A DNA stretch of 64,000 bases, from the NCBI GenBank assembly GCA_963682025.1, contig OY821521.1, forward strand, positions 191,580,575 through 191,644,574. Reading direction: 5' to 3'. Below, piece after piece: positions 12,490 to 23,905 of the stretch. Position 1 is the stretch's first letter, and each line of letters begins with the position of its first letter. The stretch comes from Cordilura impudica. Lineage: Eukaryota; Arthropoda; Insecta; Diptera; Scathophagidae. Made by a program: the position numbers and the translations under genes. The notes below the pieces were generated by a model that made no database searches, was not told where the DNA came from, and saw nothing but the letters and a program-made list of their open reading frames with translations.

Positions 12490-12824
12490 CTTCTTTGAAT
12501 TGGGTTTATTGAGTACTCTCAAGCCCAACGTGAAAAATCGATCAGATCGCCTAGAAGCAAAAATTGTACGTTTGCTGCAATATTAAAGAAATACTTAATA
12601 CAATTTACAATTAAATTTAATTTATAATATTACAAAATTCAACTTTTTTTTAAATATTTTTGTTTTATCTTTTCGTTACAGGTAAGCAAAAAAAATCTAA
12701 TTATCAAATGCTTCGAAGGTAATTTTTAACAAAAACTCTTTTCTTAAGGAACATCATATAAATATTAATAAATAATAATTTTATGAAAAACATTTCAGTA
12801 TTGTAGGGTAAAATGCTTGTTGAG

Positions 12825-13025
12825 TCTGAAATTGAAATATTAAATTCCAAAATACATTTAATAATTTCTGAAATTCACTTGATATTTTCTGAAGTTTAAT
12901 TGAGATTTTTTGAAATATAATTGATAATTTTTGAAAATCAATTTATCAGAAAATCGCTTGATATTTTTTGAAATATATTTGATGATTTCTAAAAATCAAT
13001 TTAATATTCCTTAAAAACATTTGGA
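12825..13025 (-). repeat. Degenerate ~21-bp minisatellite, inverted relative to 6191-6645
   Basis: Repeated TTTCTGAAATTCACTTGATAT-like units (TTGATATTTTCTGAA, TTGATAATTTTTGAAA, TTGATGATTTCTAAAA). They are the reverse complement of the TTTCAGAAATTATCAA unit at 6191-6645, but more diverged. Confidence 0.65.
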
Positions 13026-13842
13026 AATGGTGTAGAGAAGACGACGCAAGAAATCCTTGGATTTAGAATATTACACACAAAATAGTGAGCTCAGATCTCA
13101 GTGATTTTCTTCGTAAAAAAGTTTGAAAAATTTTGTAGGGTCATGAAAAAATTGAAATTTTTATTTGCTGTCTGGAATATTTGCTATGTCGCCACTGGCT
13201 TCTGCTTACGCACTCAAACTATTATTATTCACTTATACGCATTGCCCACATAAATAGTTATGTATGTTGTTTTGTCAAGGGAAGAGTGGGGGGGAGGAGG
13301 AAAACATCATACTTCATGATAAGTTAACCTTCACGTAGGGTATAAATGTAGTTGTTGAAATTTTTACAACATTTTTCCTTACACAACTTCCTTACGAACA
13401 ACAACTAAAAATATAAACTTTAGTATATTTGAACTTAAATAAAAGCATATAAATTTATGGGTGGCTTTTATGGTGTGTGTATATGTGTGTATGTTTGTGT
13501 GTGTATTATTTGGTAAGGACAACAATATATCATTATAAATACTTGCAGACTAACTATTTATGATAGTGTCCAACTTCAAAGAATGTAATCATTTGGGATG
13601 GTTCATAGGAATTTTTAGTAAAGTGGAATGTTTCGAAACTTACATTAATCATTTTTTGACCAGTTCAATTTAATTGAAATGAATTAGTATGTTAACTTAA
13701 GACAAGTCGAGAATGAACTACCTTGAGTTATCTCTGTTATACATATGATAGGACCTGAACTCTCTGGAGTCTGGGATTTTGGCATATTGCAATGGGACTC
13801 TGGCAGTTGCAATTATTGATGATGTCTTTTAATATAGAGGTA
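13026..13842. other. Spacer with microsatellite and a TATA-like motif
   Basis: No coding region was recognised. It contains TATAAATG at 13341-13348 after AGGG, and a TG/TATG microsatellite at about 13471-13506. The TATA-like box might be a promoter, but the repeat family here also carries AGGGTATAAAA, so it is weak evidence. Confidence 0.4.
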
Positions 13843-14198
13843 TCTATAATATTAATAGGCTAGGCGATTTCTTGTGACCGATGTTTTCTTCTACCGTTTT
13901 ATTCCGATTTTGACCAAACGTATATTATTTGAAAGGTATTTCTTTTTAGCTGTTCACCATATTTATAGATTTTTAAATTTTTTTCCCTTATTTTGAGTAA
14001 ATTGCATTTAAAGTTGCTACTAATACATACATAAAATTGTACGTATACTAGGAGTGTTTTATTAAATTTGTTAATGTGTTTGTTATCTTCATTCACAATA
14101 ATAATAAATCAAAAAAGTGTGGGTTTGTGAATTGGCTAAGTTGAAAAATAAAGTTGCCTAGAAATTGCACTCGAATTTCGAGCGCTGGAATCTGCTAG
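13843..14198 (+). mobile_element. Non-autonomous Helitron, complete copy
   Basis: This 356-bp copy starts TCTATAATATTAATAGGC and ends CTAG. It lies between a host A (13842) and a host T (14199), with no target duplication. A hairpin CTCGAATTTCGAG lies at 14170-14182, exactly 12 bp before the terminal CTAG (14195-14198). A TC start, CTRR end, subterminal hairpin and A/T insertion site are the Helitron hallmarks. No Rep/helicase gene is present, so it must depend on an autonomous partner. Confidence 0.85.
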
Positions 14199-14469
14199 TT
14201 TTAAATTAATACCTATAATACTTAGAGCTGGTTCTGTGTCGAATGTGTCTGGTAGATGACGACACAACGAAGCACAACTTATGTATGTCAGTGCGTTGCA
14301 CTCTGTAGAACGAAAAGAAGAATTTTTTAGGTCCTGAGGCTTTCTATTCCATCTCCTTACGTTCATTAAGACCTGGATCTTAAAAAAAGGCAAATCAAAA
14401 GCTTTACTTGTGTTTTCAGAAAATTCTATTGGTTTAATACAACCCCCCCTAGTTTAACCTAAATTTCTT

Positions 14470-15068
14470 AATTACACCCTATACCACTCTGTGGTCAGGA
14501 TTTTATGAGTTTGTGCTGCTGTTTGTAACTACCAAAAATAGTTCGCCTAAACCCCTTTTATTATATCGATCATATCAGAATCACTTTCTGAGTCGATTTA
14601 ACGATGTCCGCCCGTCTGTCCGTCCGTCCATCAGTCTGTCCGTCCGTCCATCTGTCTGTCCACAGACACCTTGTAATCTAACTACAGGTCGCAAATATAA
14701 ATATATTTTGATGAAATTTTATACATAAAGTTATCAAAAATAAAGCCTGTGTAACCATTTTTAGTCATAGTTCCCATATAAAGCTGCTTCCCGATATTCG
14801 CTCAATCTTTTAGAAAACAAAAATATTGTATATATCTTTCTCATTACCATATTTTACTAAATATAAAAATGAACGGTCCCCATAGAAAAATAAAATTCGA
14901 TATGAACTTTTTTATATCTGCAGGGCCTAAATTAATAAGAATTGCACTCAAACTTGGTTTATTCTTATTTTTTATACCCCACAGCAAGGTTGGTTCTAAG
15001 ATATTTCTCGAAACTCATGGTATAGGGTATTGCATACTCGGTCTAAGTCGACTATAATTTGCTTACTT
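14470..15068 (-). mobile_element. Mini-me-like repeat, internally deleted copy
   Basis: It starts with CACCCTATACCACTCTGTGG and has a long CCGTCCGTCCATC-type microsatellite at about 14607-14665. It lacks about 200 bp of the body after 14730. It ends in a degraded palindrome near 15040-15055. Confidence 0.7.
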
Positions 15069-15693
15069 CCTTTTATTTATTTATTTTCTTTTCAAAATGA
15101 TTAATTTACGCATTCTCATCAGGCGCGCCAAGAAGTCTCTATAACTTGCCACAAAATAGACAGTTCATTCCTTAGTATTTTGTTTTTTTTTTTCTTTATT
15201 TTTTTTTGTAAGAAAAAATTCTTTTCCTCTATTCCTGAGCTTAATGATGTGATTTAATAATTTTTTTTCTCGCCAATACAAATTGTTATATTTTTATGTC
15301 TCTTTCTAGAGCAGGGAACATGCTTAAGAATGCCAATGTTTTGTGGGGTAATTTTCTGGCAGCTGTCACTTTTAGAAGATTTTTATATAAGTGAACTAGT
15401 TAAATTTGCCATCCAAATATTAAGAGACTATTTATTAGTTTTATGCCAAAAAAAAAGACAGTTTTAACTGTAGGGAAGTTGATTTATATGGAGACTTTAT
15501 CCAGTAAATAATGCATGTGACTCATGTTTATGGTGAAGATTTATGGGATACATATATAAGACCCCTTCAGAGGAAATTACTGTATGTAATATACAGTAAT
15601 ATTACTGTATGACCACATTTATTCGGATCAGATTTTCATACACAAAAGACGGACTGACAAACAGATGACCGCTTATCGCTAAACCCAATCAGA
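15069..15693. other. Spacer, no recognised gene
   Basis: AT-rich DNA with poly-T near 15183-15207. A short inverted repeat around TACTGTATGTAATATACAGTAATATTACTG lies at about 15579-15610. A decayed GACGGACTGACAAACAG tail at about 15648-15670 resembles the mini-me second-subfamily end. No gene is seen. Confidence 0.5.
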
Positions 15694-15694
15694 A

Positions 15695-16464
15695 AACAAG
15701 TAGTCTAGACCGACTATACGATACCCTATACCATGCGTTTAGAAACCCTATCTCTTAGGCCCAACTAACTGGACATTGAAAATAAGCAAAAACCAAATTT
15801 GAGTGGGATTTTTATTGATTTTTTTGGCTGCAGATACGAAAAAGTTCATATCGGATGCTATATCTATAAAGGGACTAGGTCCAAAAATGGACCGATCCTG
15901 ATCATGTTTGGTAAAGTCTCTTGTATTTTGCAAAAATATGTACAAACAAAATTTGAGAAGAATCAGTGCAATATTTTTGTTTTTTAATAGATTTAACTGA
16001 AGATCGGGAAGCAGCTCTATATGGGGTCAAAGGGATCATTTTTGGACTACTCATTAGTGGATGTAATGAACGCATATAAACCCAATTTGAGTAAGATCTA
16101 TATGACAATTTGGATCTTATGGCAATTTATGTCGATTTCATATGGGTAATTTGTATGGGGGCTAGGTCTGAACATGGACCGATTCTCACCAATTTCAATA
16201 GCGTTCATCCCATGGCTGATAGAAGCTTATATACCAAATTTCATCAAAATATATTCATATTTGCGACCTGCAGTTTGATTACAAACTTTACATGGACACA
16301 CAGACGGACGGACGGACGGACGGACGGACATTGTTAAATCAACTCAGAAAGTGATTCTGATTCGATCGGTATAATTAAAGATGGGTCTAGGTCAAATATT
16401 TTTGGTTGTTACAAACAGCAGCACAAAGTCATTATACCCAAACCACATAGTGGTATAGGGTATA
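15695..16464 (+). mobile_element. Mini-me-like repeat, well-preserved copy
   Basis: It begins AAACAAGTAGTCTAGACCGACTA. About 16 bp of the terminal palindrome region are deleted compared with the other copies. The body, the ACGGACGGACGG microsatellite (about 16302-16330) and the CCACATAGTGGTATAGGG end are intact. The body is almost identical to the inverted copy at 54055-54828. Confidence 0.85.
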
Positions 16465-16708
16465 ATGATCATTTTGTAATTGTTTTTTGATCATTTTGTA
16501 ATTGATTTTTTTTTTTAATTTAGCTGAAATATGTTTTGTGACTTAGAATAGCACATTCAGCATACTTGGGAATTTTCTATTGGCATTGAAGAAGTTCCAT
16601 TAGCATTCGACGTATCAATGCTAATGTCATAAAATTATATTACCATTTAATCGTGTTGATGTTATTGCAATAAGCATTGTTTCAATCAATTGTAATGAAA
16701 TGGGACAA

Positions 16709-17055
16709 ATTCAGCGTTCAGAAAAAAAACACACACTGAATAAAAAACTCATACATATATGTAAACAAAGATAGCTCAGACCAACAAACACATATTTTTA
16801 TTTTGATATCAATTATGTGTGTTTCTAAATTTTGTACGTTGCCGAACACAATCATGACTGTGTTTCGTTTTAATATTTCGTTATGTACACGAACATGTTT
16901 CTATCTCGTATTTTTTGTTTCGAACACACATAAACCACATAGGTTCGAGTGTAGCTTTATTTTAAGTTTGTGTTCTTGCACGTGTACTGCTAAAAAAACA
17001 GAACATGTTCTTGAACACGTACATCTAAAAATTAAAACGTTATCCACTCGCGATC
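16709..17055 (+). repeat. Dispersed ~340-bp repeat (copy 2 of 3)
   Basis: Second copy of the repeat at 5855-6190, sharing both boundaries (GTTCAGAAAA... and ...ATCCACTCGCGA). GAACATGTTC and ACACGTACA words make local palindromes. The open frame at 16803-17129 is not kept open in copy 1 and runs past the repeat, so I do not call it a gene. Confidence 0.75.
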
Positions 17056-17339
17056 GGAAAAATCTGATACACCCCTATAAAAAACACAACAATTGTTTCA
17101 ACCAAATTTATTTAAAAAATCTAAAATAATTCAATAGCAGTTATAAAAAAAATAAAAATAATAATAATAAAGATAATAACTGAAAAAAAAAATAAAAGCT
17201 AAAAAATAATAAAAAAAAAAACGAAACTAAGTCATAAACAACATATAAAATTTCTCTGTTGGTTGGTTTAGAACAGAACATTGTGTGTTTGGTATGTGTA
17301 TTTTCTGAACCTTGGACAAATTCCTAAGAAAATTGTGCG

Positions 17340-18027
17340 CAGTCTAAACGATGCGTTTAGAAAATGGGTCTTAGATCTAACTAATTGTATAAGAAAAAAA
17401 CAAAAAACCAAATTTGAGTGGCAAGTTATGATTTTTTTTTGAATGCAGATCTGCAAAAGTTAATATCGGATGCTATATTTATGTGGGGACGAAGTCAAAA
17501 AAGTTATCGATCCTGACCACATTGGGAAAAGTCACTTAATTTTTGCAAAAACAAATACAAATCAAAATATATGCAGTATTTTTGTTTTTTGATAGATTTA
17601 AGTGAAGATCGGGAAGTAGCTTTACATCGGGACTATGACTAAGAATAATCTTATAGGGCCTACTTTTAGGGTACTGATTAATAGATGTAATAAGCATACA
17701 CAAACCGATTTTGACCGAGATATATAGAATAATTTGGATATTAAGGCAATTTAAGTCAATCTCATAGGGGTTACTTGTATGGGAACAAGGTCTGAATATG
17801 CACCGATTTCGTCCTATGGATAATAGCAGCTTATATACCAAATTTCATCAAAATATATTCCTATTTCCTATCTGTAGTTTGATTAAAAGTTTTGCAATGG
17901 ACAGACAGACGAATGGACGGACATCGCTAAATCGTCTCAAAAAGAAATTCTAAGTTGATCGGTATAATAAAAAAATCGGTCTAGGTCAAATATTTTTGGT
18001 AGTTACAAACATCATCACAAACTTAGC
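17340..18027 (+). mobile_element. Mini-me-like repeat, old divergent copy
   Basis: The beginning is missing and the sequence enters at GCGTTTAGAAAATGGG. The body aligns throughout with the other copies but with many changes. The microsatellite has shrunk to GACAGACAGACGAATGGACGG. The GTGGT terminus is missing after CAAACATCATCACAAA. An A-rich stretch precedes it at about 17130-17225. Confidence 0.7.
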
Positions 18028-18904
18028 TCGCTTTTTGAAGAAAAAAATGTTCATTTATATTCGCTAGAAATCTCTAGGCCTAAGCGAAAATCGCGTTTCG
18101 AAAAACCAATAATTGTTATCCATTGAGGCGTTATTAATTGTAATTAAATTTTAATTAATTTATAAAAAACTTTGGCATTGATAAAAGTAATGCCCAAAAA
18201 TATAATTGGCATTGACTTATTGATGCCTAATTTAAATAAAATCGTTAATTAATTACACTTTAAAACATTTTGGGGGATGAAAATTTCCACGTCAGGGTGA
18301 AAGTAATAGATCAGTATAGTAAAACCTCCAAAGATTTTGATGTTCTCAGCCCAAACCTTTTTTTCATGACCTTTTATATTTTTTTTCCTTATCTTGATGT
18401 TTGTTTGCTTAGTTTTTCAGTTATAGCTCAAGAACCATTGATGATTTCTCATTTCATTTCAATGACCTAGAAAAATAATTAGTAGGGATAAAGAATGAGT
18501 CCTATATATGATATTCAGGAACAATATTTAAGACAATTGAGCAAGTCCATCCGTCCTTCCGTTTATTTTCTTTATACTGTCCTTACGATACAGGTCCTAA
18601 TATTTTGCTTTATTTAAGTAAACCACAGGAGAGACTGGCTAATTTGCTAACTGCAAAATTGTTTTATACTTTATCTTAAATATAATTAATTTCTTAACTG
18701 TCAAATTTCCTAGTTAAAAAGAGAAATCCACTGAAAAAACGTGCATTCGATGCAGCCTCTATATTAATCTCTGTTCTAAAGGAAACTTAACTGAAGCTAA
18801 CCAGTAACAAATTTAATAGAATTTTCTCAAATTTGGGTAATAAAATTCGCTGCTTACAAAACGAATTTTGAAAATTTTTGGAAAATTTTTATATTTTTAT
18901 TAAC
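18028..18904. other. Spacer, no recognised gene
   Basis: AT-rich. Repeated TTGGCATTGA words lie near 18170-18215. No coding family was recognised on either strand. Confidence 0.5.
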
Positions 18905-19205
18905 CGAATGGCTCAAACTAAAGCAGTTAGTATATTAGAATGACCAGCACAATCACCAGATCTCAATTTCACGTGGGATATTATGGATCGAAAAATACGG
19001 ACACGAAATTCTATAAACAAAACAGTTCTTAAAGAGGCAGTCAGTTCAGAGTGGCAAAAAAATTCAATGGATATCATCAACAATTTATTTGACTCCATAA
19101 AAAATAATGGTTACAAAACAAAATATTAAAACCAAAATAGAGGGTAAATTTTCAATTGTTGTATAGTAAAGGTTGCCAATGTTTTGTCAACAGCATAAAA
19201 ATTAA
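18905..19205 (+). pseudogene. Tc1-like transposase, C-terminal remnant plus terminus
   Basis: The plus strand reads PAQSPDLNFTWDIMDRKIR followed by TVLKEAVSSEWQ and a normal-looking stop after GYKTKY (about 18936-19128). This is the DDE C-terminal region of Tc1-family transposases, which usually read WPAQSPDLNPIENLW. The Trp codon before PAQSPDLN is a TGA stop here. Only about the last 65 residues remain. The downstream end at about 19141-19203 matches, inverted, the terminus at 38783-38835 of the second Tc1-like element, so both belong to one family. Tc1 transposases cut and paste at TA sites. Confidence 0.8.
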
Positions 19206-19239
19206 TACTTTTATGTTTTATTTTATGTTAACTAACATA

Positions 19240-19480
19240 AAGCAGCACTCAAAGTTCGAGTGCAAATTCTAGTAAATTTAATTTTTTCTTAAAATTTTTT
19301 TCTTTCAGTGTTTTTTAAACTATATATATTAACAATTTATGATAATAAATAATTTTGGAAGAGCACAAAGGTATGTTAAACAATTTTAGGCAATTCACAA
19401 TTCAACACAGGGCTTGTGAATATAATTATAATGAAATTTGATTAATTCTGAATTAGCTGAAATTGACTAGCATACCTTTA
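19240..19480 (-). mobile_element. Possible degenerate Helitron-related fragment
   Basis: It contains TTCGAGTGCAAATTCTAG, found at the 3' end of the Helitron family. AAAGGTATG...CAATTCACAATTCAACAC follows, as in the divergent copies at 57787 and 60174. Ends are not clear. Confidence 0.4.
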
Positions 19481-19659
19481 GGCTTTTATAAAATTATTTT
19501 ATTTAATTTAGTATATTTTTAACACATATTATACATAAATTTTTGAATTCTGCACTTCTCCTCCATATGAAGTATAACTATGCAAATTTTCACACCTCTC
19601 CGTGCCCGCATTATGCTTAAAAAGGTCTGAAAAATTTTCTTTCACGTATTAATATATAA

Positions 19660-20036
19660 CTAGCAGATTCCAGCCCACGAAATTCGAGTGCAAATTCTCG
19701 GAAATTTTATTTTTTCATTAAATAAAGACCCTAAAGGTATGCTAATCAATTATAGCCAATTCACAAATCAATACAAAAAACAAACCCATTTTTATTACAA
19801 ACACATTAACAAATTTAATAAACACACACTTAGCAATGTATAATTTTATGTATGTGTTAGCAGCAACTTTAAATCCAATTTACTCAAAATAAAGGAAAAC
19901 ATTTAAAAATCTGTAAATCTGCAAAATGGCTAAAAAGAAATATCATCCAAATAATATACGTTTGGTCAAAATCGGGATAAAACGGTAGAACAGAACATCG
20001 GTCACAAGAAATTGCCTGGCCCATTAATATTATAGA
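19660..20036 (-). mobile_element. Non-autonomous Helitron, complete copy
   Basis: Both ends are present: inverted CTAG at 19660-19663 and inverted TCTATAATATTAAT at the right. An A lies before and a T after on the plus strand, as expected for insertion between A and T. It is slightly longer (377 bp) than the 13843 copy, with an extra segment containing AATAAAGACCCTAAAGG. Confidence 0.85.
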
Positions 20037-20304
20037 TGATATTTCTTCTTTTTAAATAAAACAAGTAAGAAAATTATAGTCGGTCTAGACCGACTACACG
20101 ATACTCTATAACATAGTTTCGAGACCCTATCTCTTCGGTCCAACAAACTGGATATAGAAAATAAGCATAAACCAAATTTGAGTGGCATTGTTATTAATTT
20201 TTTTTTGGCTGCAGATACAAAAAAGTTCATATCGGGTGCTATATTTATATGGGGACTAGGTCGAAAAATGGACCGATCCTGACCATATTTGGTAAAGTCA
20301 CTTA

Positions 20305-21600
20305 TAAAGGGTCCGCCATCTAACGTTTTTTTTTTCAACTGGTGCTTATTTCGTGAATGGTAACACTTAGCTCATGTCTGATTCGACAGATAATTAGTTT
20401 TATCCTTCCGCTGAACGAATATGGTTGTGTATACGCTTGAACAACGCTGGGAAATATTGCGACATTACTTTGAAAATCATGGTAATGTTGCAGAATGTGT
20501 GCGAAAATTGCGTACGGATTTTGGAAGAAGAGAAGCACCGTCAGCTCTGTATGTTCGTTATCTTGTGGAAAAAGTGAAAGAAACTGGCATCCTCATCGAT
20601 AAACCAAAGCGTGAAAAGCAAAAAACAGTGCGTACACCCGAGAATATTGCTGCTGTGGCAGAAAGTGTGCGTGAAGCGCCATCAACATCAATTCACCGTC
20701 GTTCTCAAGAATTGAACATTTCGGAGGCATCATTGAGACGAATTTTACATAAAGACCTTGTTATGACGCCATACAAAGTCCAATTGGTTCAGGAGTTGAA
20801 ACCAACTGACCATCCAATGCGTTTTCGCTTCGCTAAGTGGGACTGCGATCAACTTACAGAAGATGCCGATTTTGCCAAAAAAAAAAAAAAAACATCTTTT
20901 CAGATGAATCATTTTGGTCTTGGCGGGTATGTAAACAAGCAAAATTGTCGCATTTGGGGCACAGAAAACCCGCACGATACATTGAAAAGCCGATACACCC
21001 AAAACGAGTCACTGTTTGGTGCGGATTTTGGTCCAGAGGCATAATTGGGCCATTTTTCTTCGAAAATGAGCAAGGAGTGGCCGTTACAGTCAATGGCGAT
21101 CGTTATCGGGCCATGTTGAACGAATTTTTGTTCACAATAATTGAAGAGGAGGATATTGGCAACATTTGGTTTCAACAAGACGGCTCTACGTGCCACACAG
21201 CCGAAGCTACACTCGATGTTTTGCGCCCTATTTTTGAAGATCGCATTATCAGCCGCAGAGCTGATGTCATTTGGCCACCTCGGAGCTGCGATTTGACACC
21301 GTTAGACTATTATTTGTGGGGTGCCCTCAAAGATAAGTGTTACGCCAACAAGCCAGAGACAATTGACGCTTTAAAGGACATTGGTGAAATACAGCTGCAC
21401 ACAATCGATAATGTGCTTAAAAATTGGACCGATCGTGTAGGCTACTGCATGGCCAGCCGAGGCAGCCATTTGAAAGAAATTATTTTCCATTATTAACCGG
21501 AAGGATTGTACTTTCAAATAAAAAAAGAAATTTGAGACAATATTCAGTAGTCTTTTTTTATAGCATTTTGAAAAAAAAAAGTTATTTGGCGGACCCTTTA
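20305..21600 (+). mobile_element. mariner-superfamily transposon
   Basis: Terminal inverted repeats AAAGGGTCCGCCA (20306-20318, inverted at 21587-21599) are flanked by TA. The element is about 1.29 kb, normal for a mariner, and lies inside a mini-me copy. It carries one transposase gene that is complete apart from one frameshift. Confidence 0.92.
20421..21496 (+). pseudogene. mariner transposase with one frameshift at a homopolymer
   Basis: This cut-and-paste transposase acts in the nucleus on its own TA-flanked ends. The ATG at 20421 opens MVVYTLEQRWEILRHYFE, an N-terminal helix-turn-helix region (HGNVAECVRKL). A second helix-turn-helix follows (TSIHRRSQELNISEASLRRI). The frame is broken at a run of 16 A (20877-20892) and resumes one frame over with FSDES, which carries the first catalytic Asp. 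The second Asp is in WFQQDGSTCHTA. Counting 37 residues further gives the Asp of RSCDLTPLDYYLWG. The C-terminus is ASRGSHLKEIIFHY followed by TAA. In total about 355 residues are covered, normal for the family. The spacing and the PPRSCDLTPLDY motif suggest a DD37D/DD41D-type (maT or rosa-like) lineage; I cannot settle which. The single lesion may be a true mutation or a homopolymer length error in the assembly. Confidence 0.92.
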
Positions 21601-22365
21601 TTTTGAATACTATATACAAACCAAATTCGAGAAAAATCTGTGCAATATTTTTGTTTTTTGATAGATTTAATTGGAGATTGGGAAGCAACTCTATATGGGG
21701 CCTATGACTAAGAATTGTCCTATAGAGATTATTTTTGGACTACTGATTAATGAATATATAAAACACATACAAATCCAATTTGACTGAGATCTATATGGTA
21801 ATATGGATCTTATGGCAATTTATGTCAATTTCATAGGGGTCATTTGCATGGGGACTAGGTCTAAACATGGATCGAAGTTCACCGATTTCAAAATATACTC
21901 ATATTTACGACTTGTAGTTTGATTACAAGGTTTACATGGAAACACAGATGAACAGTCGGACGGACGGACGGACGGACGGGCGGACATCGCTAAATCGACT
22001 CAGAAAGTGATTCTCAGAAAGTGATTCTGAGTCGATCGGTATAATAAAAGATGGGTCTAGGTCAATTATTTTTAGTAGTTACAAAGAGCAGCACAAAGTC
22101 ATTATACCCAAACCAATAGTGGAATAGGGTATAAAAACATAAAAATTTGTAAATTAATAAAAGAGTTTTTTTAATTTATGATCCGATTTTTTGTTACTGA
22201 CCATTCAAGTCGTCCAAAATATATTTTGTTAAAAGTTCCCATTATATTGCCAGCCACTGTATATGCTTTCTTCATCTCTTCACTCAGCATTCAAAATAAA
22301 ATAAAAAATTTATGCTTCAAAACCATATTTTTAATAAAATCGATTTCAGCCACCCTTTACCGACC

Positions 22366-23622
22366 CAGTGTTGCCATAATTTGAAATTTTAAAGATGCTA
22401 AATTGCAAAAAAAAAAAGATGCTAAAACGTACTGGAGTCAAAAAAAAAAGATGCAAATTTTTTTTTTTCAAATTTAATTACCTTTGTATTGAAAAATTAA
22501 ATACTTATTAATAAATTCTTTGGTTTTAAAATCGAAAAATTAATATAAAACATAAATTTCGATTTATATTTTTTAAATTTTAATTAAAATTATTTTGGAT
22601 TTCATCTGTAATTTTTTTTAACATGAAACTGAGTTTTTTAATTTTAAATTAAATATTTTTATTTTTAGAGGGATTGTTTTTTAATTTCAAATATAAAAGA
22701 ATTTACATTATCAAAAGATACGATTATATTACAATAATTGTTTTATGGAATCTAATATTTCTGTGATGTGTTCATCCTCATGTTCTTCTTGTCTCTGATA
22801 TTTTTCTAACGATCGACTTTTATAAACGACATCGCTCGGTATATTGTAAGTGTAACAGCACCCATTTTTCAATTTCAAACCTTCTTTTATACGTATTTCA
22901 GAACATAACAACTCGGATTTTATTCTGTTCGAAGTTTGCTTTTAACTAAAGCCATTAAACTAAACAAACGTTCAACTTCGGCTTTTGAGAACGACAAAAC
23001 TAGTAAAGACAATACAAATATTGATAACTCTTTAAATGGACTTTCACCAATAGAATTTTTGTTAACTTCAATCCATAAAGAGATTGTATTCAGTGTTGTA
23101 TCCCAAAATTGTACTGTGATATAACTCCATTGGATTTGAATTTTTTCTGTTTCAGATGATCTAAATTTAAACTCTTCTAATATATTGGTTATCGGTTCAT
23201 TTACCGATTTAATGTTTTTTGTATTGAAAATTTTGGCATTTGTTTAATACAAAAATATTTTTTGGCAATCGACTTGTTAATTCATTAAAAACTGTTTTTG
23301 GTGTTTACATTCGTCTATTTCAAAATGTTTTGTTATATTTGCTGAAAGAAACGAGCAGAGCAGAGAAAAGAGCAGCACGTAAAAAGAATAGTACACAAAA
23401 TTCTCGTATTGCACTTTGAGAAATAAAAACATATTAATACCATTAAAATTAAAATTGTATATTCAAAAATAATGAAAAAAATTAAAAAAAAAATGCTAAA
23501 AGCAACTTTTTATTAATAAAAAATGCTAAGTTAGCATCTAGCATCTTTTCATAAATTTTGGATGCTAAACGACAAAAAAAGTTGCTAAATCTAGCAACTT
23601 AAATGCTAAGATGGCAACACTG
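22366..23622 (-). mobile_element. hAT transposon with exact 8-bp target duplication
   Basis: The ends are CAGTGTTGCCATAATTTG and the inverted CAGTGTTGCCATCTTAGC. They are flanked by identical 8-bp direct repeats TACCGACC (22358-22365 and 23623-23630), the diagnostic hAT duplication length. GATGCTAAA-type subterminal repeats cluster at both ends, as in other hAT elements. Only a C-terminal piece of the transposase remains, so it is an internally deleted, presumably non-autonomous copy of 1,257 bp. Confidence 0.92.
22729..23190 (-). pseudogene. hAT transposase, C-terminal dimerisation region, frameshifted
   Basis: On the minus strand a frame reads IQIQWSYITVQFWDTTLNTI, then FKELSIFVLSLLVLSFSKAE and VERLFSLMALVKSKLRTE before a stop near 22920. 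FSKAEVERLFSLM matches the hallmark of the hAT C-terminal dimerisation domain. A shift of frame near 22915 picks up MLCSEIRIKEGLKL...CYTYNIPSDVVYK, the usual sequel, ending at 22729. The catalytic and BED zinc-finger regions are missing. The gene is dead but identifies the element as hAT. Confidence 0.82.
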
Positions 23623-23704
23623 TACCGACCATCAAAAAATCTGAAAAAAAATCTCAAAAACCTTTTGAACTATAAGAATTAATATTCCGCTTTAAGAGTT
23701 GCGT

Positions 23705-23905
23705 AAATAAAAAAATGTCTTGGGCGAAACGCCCTCCGGCACATTGGGCTACAAAATTGGTACCTCATCAACCATATTCTCCAAAATTAGACCCCAAACC
23801 GAATGAAATGGCATGGCAGAAAGAGATTTAGCTCCATTGATGAAATCATTGATCACGCAAATAAATATCTTGAGGACCTTGAAAAATCCTTGGACAATTA
23901 TTATT
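23705..23905 (+). pseudogene. mariner transposase C-terminal remnant
   Basis: One plus-strand frame reads KLVPHQPYSPKLDP, resembling the PHPPYSPDLAP motif that carries the third catalytic Asp of mariner transposases. After a one-base shift the text continues KWHGRKRFSSIDEIIDHANK and YLEDLEKS, matching the usual C-terminal sequel. It ends in a TAT/TTA microsatellite. No termini were identified. It lies 80 bp from the hAT element and looks much older than the mariner at 20305. Confidence 0.65.

Larger units (their letters stand above)
20061..22136 (+). mobile_element. Mini-me-like repeat split by a mariner
   Basis: The left part (20061-20304) has the palindromic end and the right part (21601-22136) has the ACGGACGGACGG microsatellite and the GTGGAATAGGG end. 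Joining the two parts across the mariner restores the family order CACTTA/TTTTG...TATACAAACC. A 17-bp duplication of CAGAAAGTGATTCT lies near 22001-22030. Confidence 0.85.

Noticed and set aside
20745..21196. Minus-strand open frames inside the mariner
   Set aside because: They are shadows of the transposase on the plus strand, which carries all catalytic motifs.
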